A DNA stretch of 64,000 nt from Pseudoduganella plicata (GCF_004421005.1 NZ_CP038026.1:1302001-1366000); one strand, 5' to 3'. Counted from the first letter of the stretch, positions 16,711-27,400 are shown. Program-made: numbers and translations. Notes: generated from the sequence alone by a model not told the origin.

Positions 16711-17819
16711 ACCGCGACACTCTGTGGAGACGGCTGCGTCCGTACGCGGCGGTCGATCTGCCACTGCTGCTGTGCATTGTGCTGTTGCTGGCGACGGGCC
16801 TGGTGACGGTGTACTCGGCGGCGGCGGATTTCCCGGGACGGTTCGCGGCGCAACTGCGCAATATCGGCATTGCGCTCGCATTGCTGTGGGTCGCCGCCAA
16901 TGTGCCGCCGCGCCTTCTGATGCGCCATGCGGCCGCGCTGTACGGCATCGGCGTGCTGATGCTGCTGGCCGTGCTGGTCGTCGGCGTCAGCAAGAAAGGC
17001 GCCACGCGCTGGCTGTCCGTCGGGTTCGACTTCCAGCCGTCGGAGATCATGAAGATCGCCATGCCGCTGATGCTGGCCTGGTTCTTCCACTTCTACGGTG
17101 CTGCGCGGCGCTGGCAGACGTTTGCCGTCGCCGCCGCATTGCTGGCGCTGCCCGTCGGGCTGATCATGAAACAGCCCGACCTGGGCACGGCGTTGCTGGT
17201 GCTGGCCGCTGGCGGTTATGTGATCGTACTGGCGGGGCTGTCATGGCGGGCGCTGCTGGCGCTGGCCGTGGCCGGGATTGCCGCCGTGCCGCTGTCGTGG
17301 CCGCTGCTGCACGACTACCAGCGCCACCGGGTGCTGACCTTGCTGAACCCGGACGCCGATCCGCTCGGCAAGGGCTTCCAGATCAAGCAAGCGGGGATCG
17401 CCATCGGCGCCGACGGCATGTCCGGCCGCGGCTGGATGGAAGGCACGCAGGGCCACCTGGGCTTCCTGCCGGAACGCTCGACCGACTTCATCTTTTCCGT
17501 CTATGCCGAGGAATTCGGGCTCGCCGGCAATATCGTGCTGCTGCTGTTGTATTTCTTCCTGATCGTGCGCGGATTGCAGATCACGGCGCGGGCCGCGACG
17601 CCCTTCTCGCGCCTGCTGGCCGGCGCCATCACGATGATCCTGTTCACTTACGCATTCATCAATATCGGCATAGTCAGCGGCATCTTTCCCGTGGTCGGCG
17701 TGCCGTTGCCGTTCATCAGCTATGGCGGCACGGCGCTGATGACCCTGGGGCTGGGCTGCGGCATATTGATGTCGGTACAGCGGGAAAGCCAGGCGCTCGC
17801 GCGCGGCTGGCTGGGCTGA
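16707..17819 (+). CDS. rodA: RodA-type SEDS peptidoglycan glycosyltransferase
   Basis: 370 residues from the GTG at 16707, which overlaps the TGA of the preceding peptide. About ten transmembrane segments. GVSKKGATRWLSVG, FQPSEIMKIAMPL, MKQPDLGTALL, GFLPERSTDFIFSVYAEEFG and VVGVPLPFISYGGTALMTLG are SEDS-family signatures, closer to RodA than FtsW. SEDS proteins polymerise glycan strands with a class B PBP partner. Usually rodA follows mrdA in the mreBCD cluster. Here no full-length PBP gene is nearby. Confidence 0.9.
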   Translation: MNRDTLWRRLRPYAAVDLPLLLCIVLLLATGLVTVYSAAADFPGRFAAQLRNIGIALALLWVAANVPPRLLMRHAAALYGIGVLMLLAVLVVGVSKKGATRWLSVGFDFQPSEIMKIAMPLMLAWFFHFYGAARRWQTFAVAAALLALPVGLIMKQPDLGTALLVLAAGGYVIVLAGLSWRALLALAVAGIAAVPLSWPLLHDYQRHRVLTLLNPDADPLGKGFQIKQAGIAIGADGMSGRGWMEGTQGHLGFLPERSTDFIFSVYAEEFGLAGNIVLLLLYFFLIVRGLQITARAATPFSRLLAGAITMILFTYAFINIGIVSGIFPVVGVPLPFISYGGTALMTLGLGCGILMSVQRESQALARGWLG

Positions 17820-17823
17820 GCGC

Positions 17824-18135
17824 TTATCGGCGGCCGTGCGACCGCACGAGATCGAGCAGGTGCCGGAAGGCGGCGGACATGGCCGTGTCCGATGCGGTAA
17901 ACGACGATGTCCGGCCGTCGGCCTCCACCGTCACGGTGTAGCGCCGCGCGTCGCGCAATGCCGTTGGCGTGGCTGCCGCGGGCGGTGCCGCGGCCAGCTC
18001 GCGCACGAGCTCGTTGCACTGCGCCGTCACGTCCACCGCCACGTCCGCAGGCAGCAGCGCGCAATCGAGCACGACGGGCTTTTGCAGACCGGGCAGCGCG
18101 GCAAAGCCGCCTTCGGTGACCAGCTCGATCCGCAT
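17824..18135 (-). CDS. Emfourin-like protease inhibitor
   Basis: 103 residues from the ATG at 18133-18135, with a GGGAGG site. MRIELVTEGGFAALPGLQKP and the later pattern ARRYTVTVEADGR with SDTAMSAAFRHLLDLV fit emfourin, the small inhibitor encoded beside protealysin-like M4 proteases. It starts 10 bases after the protease stop, so the two genes form an operon. It probably keeps the protease inactive in the cytoplasm. The assignment rests on context plus the GGFA motif. Confidence 0.75.
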   Translation of the reverse strand: MRIELVTEGGFAALPGLQKPVVLDCALLPADVAVDVTAQCNELVRELAAAPPAAATPTALRDARRYTVTVEADGRTSSFTASDTAMSAAFRHLLDLVRSHGRR

Positions 18136-18145
18136 CGCGACCTCC

Positions 18146-19216
18146 CTACAGGACCCCGACATCCTTCCAGGCCTGTGCCACGGCCTTCGACTGCGCGCTG
18201 CCGGCACCGAACAGCCGGTCCGCGTTGGACTGCGTCAGCCTGGCGAACGCCTTGAACGTCGCGTTGGGCTTGAGCTTCGCGTCGAGCAGCGTGTCGTACC
18301 AGATCCGGCCCGCATCCTGCCAGGCATGGCCGCCGATCGCGACGGCTGCCAGGTAGAACGCCCGGTTCGGGATGCCGGAATTGATGTGCACGCCGCCATT
18401 GTCCTGCACCGTGTTGACGTAGTCGTCCATGTGCGCGGGCTGCGGGTCCTTGCCCAGCACCGGATCGTCATAGGCCGTGCCCGGCGCCTTCATCGACCGC
18501 AGTGCCTGCCGCGTCGGGCCCGGTTCGACAAACAGCTCGGCGCCGATCAACCAGTCCGCCTCGTCCGCTTTCTGGTTGAGCTTGTACTGCTTGACAAGCG
18601 AACCGAAAATGTCGGACACGGATTCGTTCAGCGCCCCCGACTGGCCCTGGTACTGCAGCGATGCCTCGACCTCCGTGACGCCGTGCGTCAGTTCGTGGCC
18701 GATCACGTCGAGCGAGCTGGTGAAGCGCCTGAACAGCGTGCCGTCGCCGTCGCCGAACACCATCTGGGTGCCGTTCCAGAACGCGTTGTCGTAATCCTTG
18801 TCATAGTGGACGGTGGCATTGAGCGGCATGCCCGCGTCGTCGATCGAATTGCGGCCAAATTCCTTCAGGAACAGGTCGTAGGTGGCGCCCAGGCCGTCGT
18901 AGGCCTCGTCCACCGTTGCGTCACCGCTGGGCTGGGCGCCTTCGGTACGGACGACGTCACCCGGCAGCGTCTGGCCGTTCTTCGCGTCGTATACCGTGCG
19001 CTTCAGCGCGGGCTCCGTGCCCGCCATCGCCACGCGCCGTTGCGTCCGCAACGGCGCGCTCGTCGCCCGGAACGTACGGAAGGAATGGTCGAGCGACAGC
19101 GTGTCGACGGCGAATGCCCGCTGCGCCGGGGTCCCGTTCTTGGCGATCGAGGCCAGGATATAGGGCGGCATGATGCAGAAAATGGCATGGCGATGCGGCG
19201 TGGTTTCGGTACACAT
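18146..19216 (-). CDS. Protealysin-like M4 metalloprotease
   Basis: 356 residues without a signal peptide. A short propeptide contains PPYIL (residues 17-21), the hallmark of protealysin-type precursors. The catalytic domain has HELTH (174-178) and the third zinc ligand E198 in GALNESVSDIFG. The substrate-site sequence DNGGVHINSGIPNRAFYL holds the catalytic histidine. Protealysin-like enzymes can be released by unusual routes and act on host or own proteins. The inhibitor gene follows 10 bases downstream. Confidence 0.93.
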   Translation of the reverse strand: MCTETTPHRHAIFCIMPPYILASIAKNGTPAQRAFAVDTLSLDHSFRTFRATSAPLRTQRRVAMAGTEPALKRTVYDAKNGQTLPGDVVRTEGAQPSGDATVDEAYDGLGATYDLFLKEFGRNSIDDAGMPLNATVHYDKDYDNAFWNGTQMVFGDGDGTLFRRFTSSLDVIGHELTHGVTEVEASLQYQGQSGALNESVSDIFGSLVKQYKLNQKADEADWLIGAELFVEPGPTRQALRSMKAPGTAYDDPVLGKDPQPAHMDDYVNTVQDNGGVHINSGIPNRAFYLAAVAIGGHAWQDAGRIWYDTLLDAKLKPNATFKAFARLTQSNADRLFGAGSAQSKAVAQAWKDVGVL

Positions 19217-19340
19217 GATCTCTCCGGCTCGATAGGATAACGGGGCGCCTGGGCGGGCGCACGGAAATACTATGACACATTGTCAAGATCGCTGCCGGAA
19301 CGGCGCGGATCGTGCGGAGGCAAGAAGGTACGGCGGCGGC

Positions 19341-19868
19341 TCAGGCCGAGTTGCAGTTGCAAAAGCGCTTGCGCTGCGAGTCGGGCGCGGCGGCGTGTTC
19401 CACCAGCGGCTTCCAGAACAGCACCGTGTCGATGCCGTACGGCGCGCGCACGTTACCGTCGCGCCGATAGCCATGGGCGGCAAAAAAGCCCTCGGCCGTG
19501 AGCGTGCTGTGCAGGAACATCGTCTTCATGCCAAGCGCAACGGCGCGCGCTTCCATTTCGGCCAGCAGCGCCTTGCCGGCACCCTGGCGCAGCACGTCCG
19601 GCAGCAGGTAGCACAGCGCCAGCTTGCCCGCCCCCGTCAGCAGCGCGACTCCCACCACGGTATTGTCGCGCAACGCCACCAGCGAGACGTTGGTGGGCGA
19701 CTCGAACCACGACGTGACCGTTTGCGGTGTCTTGTTGCCCAGCCACGCGGCCAGGACGGCGGGGTCGCTCCGGTGATCCGCCTCGCAGCATTCGCTGATG
19801 GAACGGCGCAACACGCCACAAACGGCGTCGGCATCTTGCGCAATGGCGGGTCGGATCGTAAAACTCAT
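19341..19868 (-). CDS. GNAT family N-acetyltransferase
   Basis: 175 residues. MSFTIRPAIAQDADAVCGVL is a typical GNAT start, and VLRQGAGKALLAEMEARAVA is the acetyl-CoA binding motif A. The middle contains ATLG-like GMKTMFLHSTLTAEGFFAAHGYRR. The C-terminus ends in a Cys/Arg-rich RKRFCNCNSA. Substrate unknown. It is separated from the M4 gene by 124 bases and points the same way. Confidence 0.85.
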   Translation of the reverse strand: MSFTIRPAIAQDADAVCGVLRRSISECCEADHRSDPAVLAAWLGNKTPQTVTSWFESPTNVSLVALRDNTVVGVALLTGAGKLALCYLLPDVLRQGAGKALLAEMEARAVALGMKTMFLHSTLTAEGFFAAHGYRRDGNVRAPYGIDTVLFWKPLVEHAAAPDSQRKRFCNCNSA

Positions 19869-20038
19869 GGGGCGGAAATCTCGGGTGCGATGAAGCTGTA
19901 GCCGGACTATACACGAGTCGGCCGGAAGCCGTCGGGGCGCACCGGCGCAGACGAGGTCTAAGCATATTACGAAAATTTAGTATCTTTTCGGCCGGGAATT
20001 TCGGACCATTGATATCTGTTTTCCACCACGAGCACACC

Positions 20039-21067
20039 ATGCAAAATAACAAAACCGCATTTAGCACGAGCCGCCGCCTGCTGCTGGCCTCCACTCTGGC
20101 CGCTGCCGCCATCGGCCTGCCAGGCGTCGCATCGGCAGCCGACGTCACGCTGCTGAACGTCTCCTACGACGTCGCCCGCGAGCTGTACCAGGAAATCAAT
20201 CCGGCGTTCGAGGCGCAGTTCCGGAAGAGCACCGGCAAGACGATCCAGATCAAGCAGTCGCACGGCGGCTCGTCCAAGCAGGCGCGCTCGGTGGCGGACG
20301 GACTGGAAGCGTCCGTCGTGACGATGAACCAGGCCAACGATATCGATATGCTGGCCGACCGCGGCCTCGTCGCCAAGGACTGGGCGAAGAAATTCCCGAA
20401 CAACGCGGCGCCCAGCTACTCGACGATGATCTATCTGGTGCGCAAGGGCAATCCGAAAGGCATCAAGGACTGGGCCGACCTGGCCAAGCCGGGCGTCAAG
20501 GTCGTCATCCCCAACCCCAAAACGGCCGGCAACGGCCGCTACACGTACCTGGCCGCGTGGGGTTCGGTGTTGCAGAACGGCGGCACCGACGCCCAGGCAC
20601 GCGAACTGGTCACGAAGATCTTCAAGAACGTGCCGATCCTGGACACGGGCGGGCGCGCCGCCACCACGACGTTTACGCAACGCCAGATCGGCGACGTGCT
20701 GGTGACGTTCGAGAGCGAAGTGCAGCTGATGCGCCAGGAGTTCGGCCAGAACTTCGATATCGTCTACCCGTCCCAGTCGATCCTGGCGGAGTCCCCGGTC
20801 GCCGTCGTCGACAAGGTCGTCGACAAGCGCGGCGTGCGCAAGGAAGCCACGGCCTACCTGAACTTCCTGTACACCGAGCAGGGCCAGGAAATCATCGCCA
20901 GGCACTTCCTGCGGCCCCGCTCGCCAACCGTGGCGAAGAAGTACGAAGCCACCTTCCGGCCCGTCAAGCTGTTCACCGTCGACGACGTTTTTGGCGGCTG
21001 GCGCGCAGCGCAGAAGCGCCATTTCGACGACGGCGGCGAGTTCGACAAGATATACGCCAGCAAGTGA
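20039..21067 (+). CDS. sbp: Sulfate ABC transporter periplasmic substrate-binding protein
   Basis: 342 residues from the ATG at 20039 (MQNNKTAF). The signal peptide ends near GVASAAD. TLLNVSYDVARELYQEINPA, QSHGGSSKQARSVADGLEAS, PNPKTAGNGRYTYLAAWGS and LDTGGRAATTTF are hallmark stretches of Sbp/CysP sulfate-binding proteins. It captures sulfate or thiosulfate for a CysTWA importer. The permease and ATPase genes are not in this window, so it is an orphan here. A terminator hairpin follows. Confidence 0.94.
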   Translation: MQNNKTAFSTSRRLLLASTLAAAAIGLPGVASAADVTLLNVSYDVARELYQEINPAFEAQFRKSTGKTIQIKQSHGGSSKQARSVADGLEASVVTMNQANDIDMLADRGLVAKDWAKKFPNNAAPSYSTMIYLVRKGNPKGIKDWADLAKPGVKVVIPNPKTAGNGRYTYLAAWGSVLQNGGTDAQARELVTKIFKNVPILDTGGRAATTTFTQRQIGDVLVTFESEVQLMRQEFGQNFDIVYPSQSILAESPVAVVDKVVDKRGVRKEATAYLNFLYTEQGQEIIARHFLRPRSPTVAKKYEATFRPVKLFTVDDVFGGWRAAQKRHFDDGGEFDKIYASK

Positions 21068-21100
21068 GCGGCTGTCCATGAGTCTTAGGTGACGCTTAAG

Positions 21101-21121
21101 AGGAGGCTTCGGCCTCCTTTT
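21101..21121 (+). terminator. Intrinsic terminator after sbp
   Basis: AGGAGGC (21101-21107), TTCG tetraloop, GCCTCCT (21112-21118), then a run of four Ts. It is 33 bases after the sbp stop. Confidence 0.9.
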
Positions 21122-21292
21122 CAATTCGCATTTCCCCGACTCGACAGGCGCGCACGGCTGAGATCGGCTGGACTGGGCGCGGCGATTGGTGCTATCTTCT
21201 ATGCTTGTGAAATATTGCCACACAGATAGAGTGCTTTTTTGCAAAGCCGTCCGTGTGCCGCACTGCCCCGCCCCTTTCCGAATCCAGACAAA

Positions 21293-22243
21293 ATGATCAA
21301 ACAATTCGCCGCCGCCCTGCTGTTGTCGTGCTCCGCGGCCTGCGCCATCGCTGCCGTGCCACTGGGCTCCCAGTCCGTGCTCGTCGTCGAAGACGGCACC
21401 GGTAAAGTTCTGCTGGAAAAGAACGCCACCGACGTCGTCCCGATCGCTTCGCTGACGAAGCTGATGACCGCCATGGTCGTGCTCGACTCGAAACTCGATA
21501 TGAACGAGCAGATCCTGATCGACCGGCAGGATGTCGACACGCTCAAGCACAGCACGTCGCGCGTGCCGGTCGGCGCGACCTTGTCGCGCGGCGAAGTGCT
21601 GCAACTGGCGCTGATGTCGTCCGACAACCGCGCCGCAGCGTCGCTGGCCCGCACCTTCCCCGGCGGCCCAACCGCGTTCAAGGCCGCCGTGGACCGCAAG
21701 ATCCGGGCGCTGGGCATGACGCAGACGCGCATCGCCGAGCCGACCGGGCTGTCGCCGAACAACACCTCCACTGCCACGGACCTCGTCAAGATGGCAACGG
21801 CTGCCGCCGCCTACCCGGACATCACCCGCATCACGACCGACACCCGCGAGGTCATGAACATCAAGGGTCGCTCGGTCGAGTACCACAACACCAACCGCCT
21901 GGTCGGCGCCAAGGGCTGGGACATCGGCCTGTCGAAGACGGGCTACACGGAAGAAGCGGGCCGCTGCCTGATCATGAAGATCAAGGCGGCCGGCAAGAAT
22001 GCCACGATGGTGCTGCTCAATGCCCGCGCCAACTCGGCGCGCATCATGGACGCGCTCAACATCCGCCGCCTGATCACGGGCGATGACGGTCGTCGGAGCC
22101 TGGCGCGCGTCGCCCGCGCCGGACGCTCGTCGCCCTCCTCTTTGATCAAGGCCTCGGCCGGCAGCATGAAGGCCAGCAAGCAATCGAACGGGCGCAAGAA
22201 GGCCGCGCCGACGAAGAAGCCGCGCCGCCGCCGCGCCGACTGA
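21293..22243 (+). CDS. pbpG: D-alanyl-D-alanine endopeptidase (PbpG/PBP7 type, peptidase S11)
   Basis: 316 residues from the ATG at 21293 (MIKQFAAALLLSCSAACAIA signal peptide). The three active-site motifs are present: SLTK with S53 and K56, SDN at 110-112, and KTG at 215-217. Order and spacing fit low-molecular-weight PBPs of the PBP7 type, which cut cross-links in the periplasm. An unusual Lys/Arg/Ser-rich tail of about 50 residues follows the domain and may bind wall or nucleic acid non-specifically. It stands alone. Confidence 0.9.
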   Translation: MIKQFAAALLLSCSAACAIAAVPLGSQSVLVVEDGTGKVLLEKNATDVVPIASLTKLMTAMVVLDSKLDMNEQILIDRQDVDTLKHSTSRVPVGATLSRGEVLQLALMSSDNRAAASLARTFPGGPTAFKAAVDRKIRALGMTQTRIAEPTGLSPNNTSTATDLVKMATAAAAYPDITRITTDTREVMNIKGRSVEYHNTNRLVGAKGWDIGLSKTGYTEEAGRCLIMKIKAAGKNATMVLLNARANSARIMDALNIRRLITGDDGRRSLARVARAGRSSPSSLIKASAGSMKASKQSNGRKKAAPTKKPRRRRAD

Positions 22244-22442
22244 GTTGCCGCGCAATCGGACATCGTGACATTCGCGACGTGGCCGGCCGGCACATGACAG
22301 GACTGGGTCAGGTCCGCCATTCTTAGTGCATCCCCCGCGGGGCCGATGCACGCAAGGATGCGCCACGGTATGCCGATGCTTCGGTCTTCAACGATGTTTG
22401 CCGGGAAGCCGGTCACCGTGGGGACGGACGCCCTGCCCGGAC

Positions 22443-24449
22443 TTATCGCAGCAGCGCCTCGCGCAGCCCACTGGCACGCTGCGTGCGCTCGGCAATCGCC
22501 TGCCCCAGCACGGCCGGGTTGGGCGACACCAGCGTGAAGAACTCGCGGGCCCGCGTGATGCCCGTATAAACCAGCTCGCGCGCCAGTACGGCGTTGACTT
22601 CGCGCGGCAGCACCATCGCGGTGTGCGTGAACTCGGAGCCCTGCGACTTGTGCACGGTCATGGCGAACGCCGTTTCGACGTCGCGCAGGCGCGTGGCCAG
22701 CACGCTGCGAATCGCATCGCCGTCGGCAAACCAGACGCGCAGCGAGCCGGGACGCAGCGGGTCCGGCAGGGTCAGGCCAATGTCGCCGTTGTAGACGCCC
22801 GTGGCATAGTCGTTGCGCGTCACCATCACGGGACGGCCGACGTACCACTCGCCACGGCGCCGGATCAGGCGCGCGCTGTCCAGGCGCTGCTCGATGGCTT
22901 CGTTCAGCCCCGACACGCCCCACTCGCCGGCACGCACGGCGCACAGCAGCCGGAACCCCTCGAAGCGGCGCAGCACGGCGCGTACCCAGGCCTGGTAGTC
23001 CGTGCCCCAGGCCAGCGGCCCTTCCTTCACCAATGTCAGGTAATCGCGGTAGCCTTGCGGCGCGCCGGGACGGCCGTCGATGGCCAGCGCCAGCACGTCG
23101 GCGGGACGGGCGCCTTCGATCCAGTGCACGCGGTCGCCGTGTTCGGCCGGGCCGGCGCGCAGCACGGCGCGTGCTTCGTCCGCGTCGCCGCGGTTGACGG
23201 CGAGCGCCAGCGCGCCGATCGGCCCGCCGAAACGGCGGCTCTGGCGCAGCATCACGATGCTTTGCGCCAGCGCGCCGCCGTCGCGCGTGCGGTAGTGCTC
23301 GGGAATCTCCTCGCCGGTTGCCGCGCGCACGTAGTCCACGGTGCCTTCAGCGTAGTTGCCGTCTTCCGCCTCGGCGCACAGGTCGCCCAGCACGGCACCC
23401 GCTTCCACGGAGGCCAGCTGGTCCTTGTCGCCCAGCAGGATCAGGCGCGCATGCGGCGGCAACGCGGCCAGCAAGGAGGCCATCATCTCCAGGTGCACCA
23501 TCGACGCCTCGTCGACGATCAGCACGTCGACATCAAGCGGATTGCCGGCGTGGTAAGCGAAACTGCGCGTATCGGGACGTGCGCCGAGGAGGCTGTGCAA
23601 GGTGCGCGCGGCGCCCATGCGCGCCGCCAGCTCGCGCAGCGGCAGCGTCTCGCCCAGCTTTTCCGCCAGCTCGTCCAGCGCAGTGTCGATCGACTGCTTC
23701 AGCCGGGCGGCCGCCTTGCCCGTCGGCGCCGCCAGCGCGATGCGCAGGCCGGCCGCACCCTCGCCCGCCATGGCGAACAGCAGTGCCAGCAGGCGCGCCA
23801 CCGTGTACGTCTTGCCGGTGCCCGGTCCGCCCGTGATGACGGCCAGGTCGCTGCGCAACGCCACGGCACAGGCGATCTTCTGCCAGTCCGGGCCGGCCGC
23901 CGCACGCGCGTCGGCGGGCGGCTCGAACAGCCGGTCCAGCCAGCCCCGTACGACATCCGCGTCGATGCCGCGCGCCGCCTCGGCACGGCGGCGCACGGTT
24001 GCCGCCACCATGGTTTCGTCGCGCCAGTAGCGGCGCAGGTACAGGCGTTCGCCATCGAGCACCAGCGGCTGGTTGAAATCGAGGTCGCCCACGGGCCAGA
24101 CCTGCTCGCAAGCCTGCAGCAGGTTGCGCCAGCCGGCTGCGTTCTTCGGCAGCGGCCCGGCTGCCGTCTTCAGCGCCGCCCATTCGCCATCGAGCCACCC
24201 CAGCTGCGCCGACGGGTCATGCGCCAGGTCCGCCAGCACCAGGCAGCTGTGGCCCCGCCCCTCCAGCTCGGACAGCAGCGCGCTGGCCACCAGCAGCGGC
24301 GCGGGCGCGTGGCCCAGCGTGCCGACAAAGCGGGCAAACGCCCCGGCCAGGCGGCGCAGCTTGCCGCTTTCCGTCAGGCCGTCCAGCACGGACAGCGTCA
24401 CTTCGATGCGCTCGGCATCGAGCGCCAGGTCTGGGGCGCCTCGTTTCAT
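22443..24449 (-). CDS. recD: Exodeoxyribonuclease V alpha subunit RecD
   Basis: 668 residues. The Walker A motif VITGGPGTGKTYT lies near residue 215. VLIVDEASMV, ILLGDKDQLASVEAGAVLGD and the C-terminal VHKSQGSEFTHTAMVLP with YTGITRAR complete the SF1B helicase motifs. RecD is the fast 5'-3' motor of RecBCD in double-strand break repair. Its ATG (24447-24449) overlaps the recB TGA as ATGA, so it is co-translated. Confidence 0.96.
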   Translation of the reverse strand: MKRGAPDLALDAERIEVTLSVLDGLTESGKLRRLAGAFARFVGTLGHAPAPLLVASALLSELEGRGHSCLVLADLAHDPSAQLGWLDGEWAALKTAAGPLPKNAAGWRNLLQACEQVWPVGDLDFNQPLVLDGERLYLRRYWRDETMVAATVRRRAEAARGIDADVVRGWLDRLFEPPADARAAAGPDWQKIACAVALRSDLAVITGGPGTGKTYTVARLLALLFAMAGEGAAGLRIALAAPTGKAAARLKQSIDTALDELAEKLGETLPLRELAARMGAARTLHSLLGARPDTRSFAYHAGNPLDVDVLIVDEASMVHLEMMASLLAALPPHARLILLGDKDQLASVEAGAVLGDLCAEAEDGNYAEGTVDYVRAATGEEIPEHYRTRDGGALAQSIVMLRQSRRFGGPIGALALAVNRGDADEARAVLRAGPAEHGDRVHWIEGARPADVLALAIDGRPGAPQGYRDYLTLVKEGPLAWGTDYQAWVRAVLRRFEGFRLLCAVRAGEWGVSGLNEAIEQRLDSARLIRRRGEWYVGRPVMVTRNDYATGVYNGDIGLTLPDPLRPGSLRVWFADGDAIRSVLATRLRDVETAFAMTVHKSQGSEFTHTAMVLPREVNAVLARELVYTGITRAREFFTLVSPNPAVLGQAIAERTQRASGLREALLR

Positions 24450-27400
24450 TCGTCGTCTTCCAGTGGTGCCGGCGCCGCCTGGCGCAGCAGCGCGTCCAGA
24501 TCGTCCAGCAGTGCCGCGTCGGGCGCGATCAGGTAGCAGCCGCGCGTGACGGGATTGCCGATCCCGCGCAGGAAGTAAAACACGGCGCCGCCCAGCGACT
24601 GCGCCGGATCGTAATCGTCGCCCAGGCGGCTTTGCAAGAGCCGGTGCAGCGCCAGCAGGTAGATCGCGCCCTGCACGTCGTAGCGGTGTTCGGCCATCCC
24701 GTGCGCCAGTGCGCCCGTGTGATAGGCGCCGTCGCCGGCGCCCAGTGCATTCGATTTGTAATCGAGCACCCAGTAGCGGCCCTCATGTTCGAACACCAGG
24801 TCGGAAAAGCCCTTCAGCATGCCGTGCAGCGCGCGCTGCGGCAGCGGCGGCCGGGCGATGTTGTCCAGCAGATGGCGGCGGCACAGCATGTCCAGCGCGC
24901 CCGTCGCCAGGTGCTCGCTGGGGAACCAGAACTCCATTTCCGGCAGCAGCGCGCCGATGTCCTGCAATGCCGCGCCCAGCGGGGGCAACGGTGTCGTCAC
25001 AAGCGCGCGCAGCCAGGCAATCGTGTCCTCCAGCCGGTGGCCCCAGCCGGCACGCTCGATGCGGCGGCCGATGCGCGCGTCGAACGTGGCATCGTGGATG
25101 GCGTCGAAACCCTCCTGCGCCAGCCATTCGAGCTGCTCGTGCAGGAAGTTGCCCGGCACGGAGCCGCGCGGGAAGCGGTGCCACGGCGCTTCCTGCACCG
25201 CGGCCGGCGGCGCGGTAACGTCCTCGCCTTCCAGCAGCGTGGCCTCCAGCGCATCGCGGGGAACCGGCGGCGCGGCCGGTGCTTCTACGCTGCCCTGCAC
25301 GCCGCGCGTCAGCGACGTGAAGCTGCCCACCGACCAGTCGCGCTCGAACTGCGCCGCGAACGGCTGCGCTTCGATCAAAGGCGCCTTGTGCTCGACCCTC
25401 GCCAGCAACGTCACCCCTTCCGGCGCGCCGGCCGCGGCGATGCCGATGCCGGCGCAGTCGCCGCGCAGGTGGTGCCAGCGCTCGTGCAGCGCCTCGGCCG
25501 GCAGCGGCTGCCCGCCCGTCAGCAGGTAGCCCAGCGCCGATTCGTGCAGCAGGTTGGCGCCCTTGGCCTTGGCCGGCAACGCGGCCACGCCGAGCCACAG
25601 GAAGTGGCGTGCCCGCGTCAGCGCCACGTACAGCAGGCGCAGTTCCTCTTCGATGCGGGCCGCCTCCACGGCCGCATGGGCATCGTCGGACAGCGCCATG
25701 TCGATGCGGCGCACGCCGTCGGCATCCGTGTACTCGAAGAAGCTGCGGTTGCGCCGGTCCACCTTGCGCGCGGTGACGGCAAACGGCAGGTAGACCAGCG
25801 GGTATTCCAGGCCCTTCGATTTGTGCACCGTGACGACCTTGACCAGCTCCGCGTCCGATTCGAGCCTGAGGACCTGTTCGTCACTGTTGTCGCCCTCCCC
25901 TTCGACCTGTTCTGCCATCCAGCGGATCAGGGCCTGCTCGCCATCGAGCTGGCGGCTGGCCGACTGCAGCAGTTCGGCCAGATGCAGCAGGTTCGTAAGG
26001 CGGCGCTCGCCGCCCGGCTGCGCCAGCAGCGTCCCGGGCAGGCCAAGATCGTGGATGAAGCGGCGCAGCATCGCCAGCACGCCCTGGCGCTGCCAGATCG
26101 TGTGCAGCGCCTTCAACTGCTCGGTGCGCGCCTCCCACGCCAGTTCGTCGCTTGATAGCCGCGCCAGTTCGGCCAGCGACAGGTTGGCCGTGCGCGTGGC
26201 GAACGCAGCCCGCGCCAGGGTGCCGTCCAGCGGATTGGCCAGGGCGGTGAGCCAGCGCAGCACGTCGCGCGCCTCGTCGCTGTCCAGCACCGAGTCCTTG
26301 TCGGACAGGTAGACGCTGGGCACGCGCCGGCGCTGCAACGCCAGCCGGATCGCTCTTGCTTCCTTCCTGTCGCGCACGAGGATGGCGATATCGGCCGGCT
26401 CGAGCCGGCGGAAGCCCTCCGGCCCGTCAAAGCCCGTGCCGGGATGGTTCAGCAGCGCGACGATATGCTCGGCGCAGTGATGCGCGAAGAAGTCGCGGTA
26501 GGCCTCCGCGCCCAGGTCGGCCGTATCGGCACAGGACACCGTCAGCGCCTGCAACTGCCCTTCCACGCCGACCAGGCGCTCGCTGCGCCCCTTCGCATCG
26601 ACGGGATCGAACGGCAGCGGGTTGATGGCGCCGGAACGGAAGCGGAACGCGCCCCGGTCGAAACCGGTGCCGCCGGCCAGCCGTTCGGCATGCAGGAAGA
26701 TGCGGTTGACGGCTTCCACCACCTCGCGGGTGGAGCGGTAGTTCGTCCCCAGCTGGAAGTGGCGCCCGGCCGTGGCGCGCCGTGCCGCCAGGTAGCTGTG
26801 GATGTCGGCGCCGCGAAACCCGTAGATCGACTGCTTCGGGTCGCCGATCAGGAACAGCCCCAGCGCCGGATCGTTGGCGGCCACGCGGTACAGGAGGTCG
26901 AAGATGCGGTACTGGCCTGGCGCCGTGTCCTGGAATTCGTCCACCAGCGCCACCGGATACTGCTGCGTGATGCGCTCGCGCAGCGCGGCGCCGTTTTCGC
27001 CCTCCAGCGCATGCTGCAGGCGCAGCAGCATGTCGGCAAAGCCGAACTGGCGGTTGCGCCGTTTCAGTTCTTCCATGCGTGCGGCGATAACGGCGGCCGC
27101 ATGGCGATACAGTTTATGCGACAGCGGCTCGAACGCCGCTAGGTCCCGCTGCAGCTGCGCCAGCGCCTCGAACTCCTCGGGAATCTCCGTGCCCTTGTAC
27201 GCTTCGGCGATGCCATCGGGCGAGAGCCGGTGCCAGCCCTTGTCGGACATGCCCGGGTCGATCCGGTCCGGCTCGGAGACCCACACGCGCAGGCTGCCGA
27301 ACCAGCCGGCCAGCCACTTCATCTGGATCTTCTTGCCGTCCAGCTGGCCCGCGTCCTTCTGCCGCTCAAGCCACAGCTCCATCGCTTCGATGCGCTCGAT

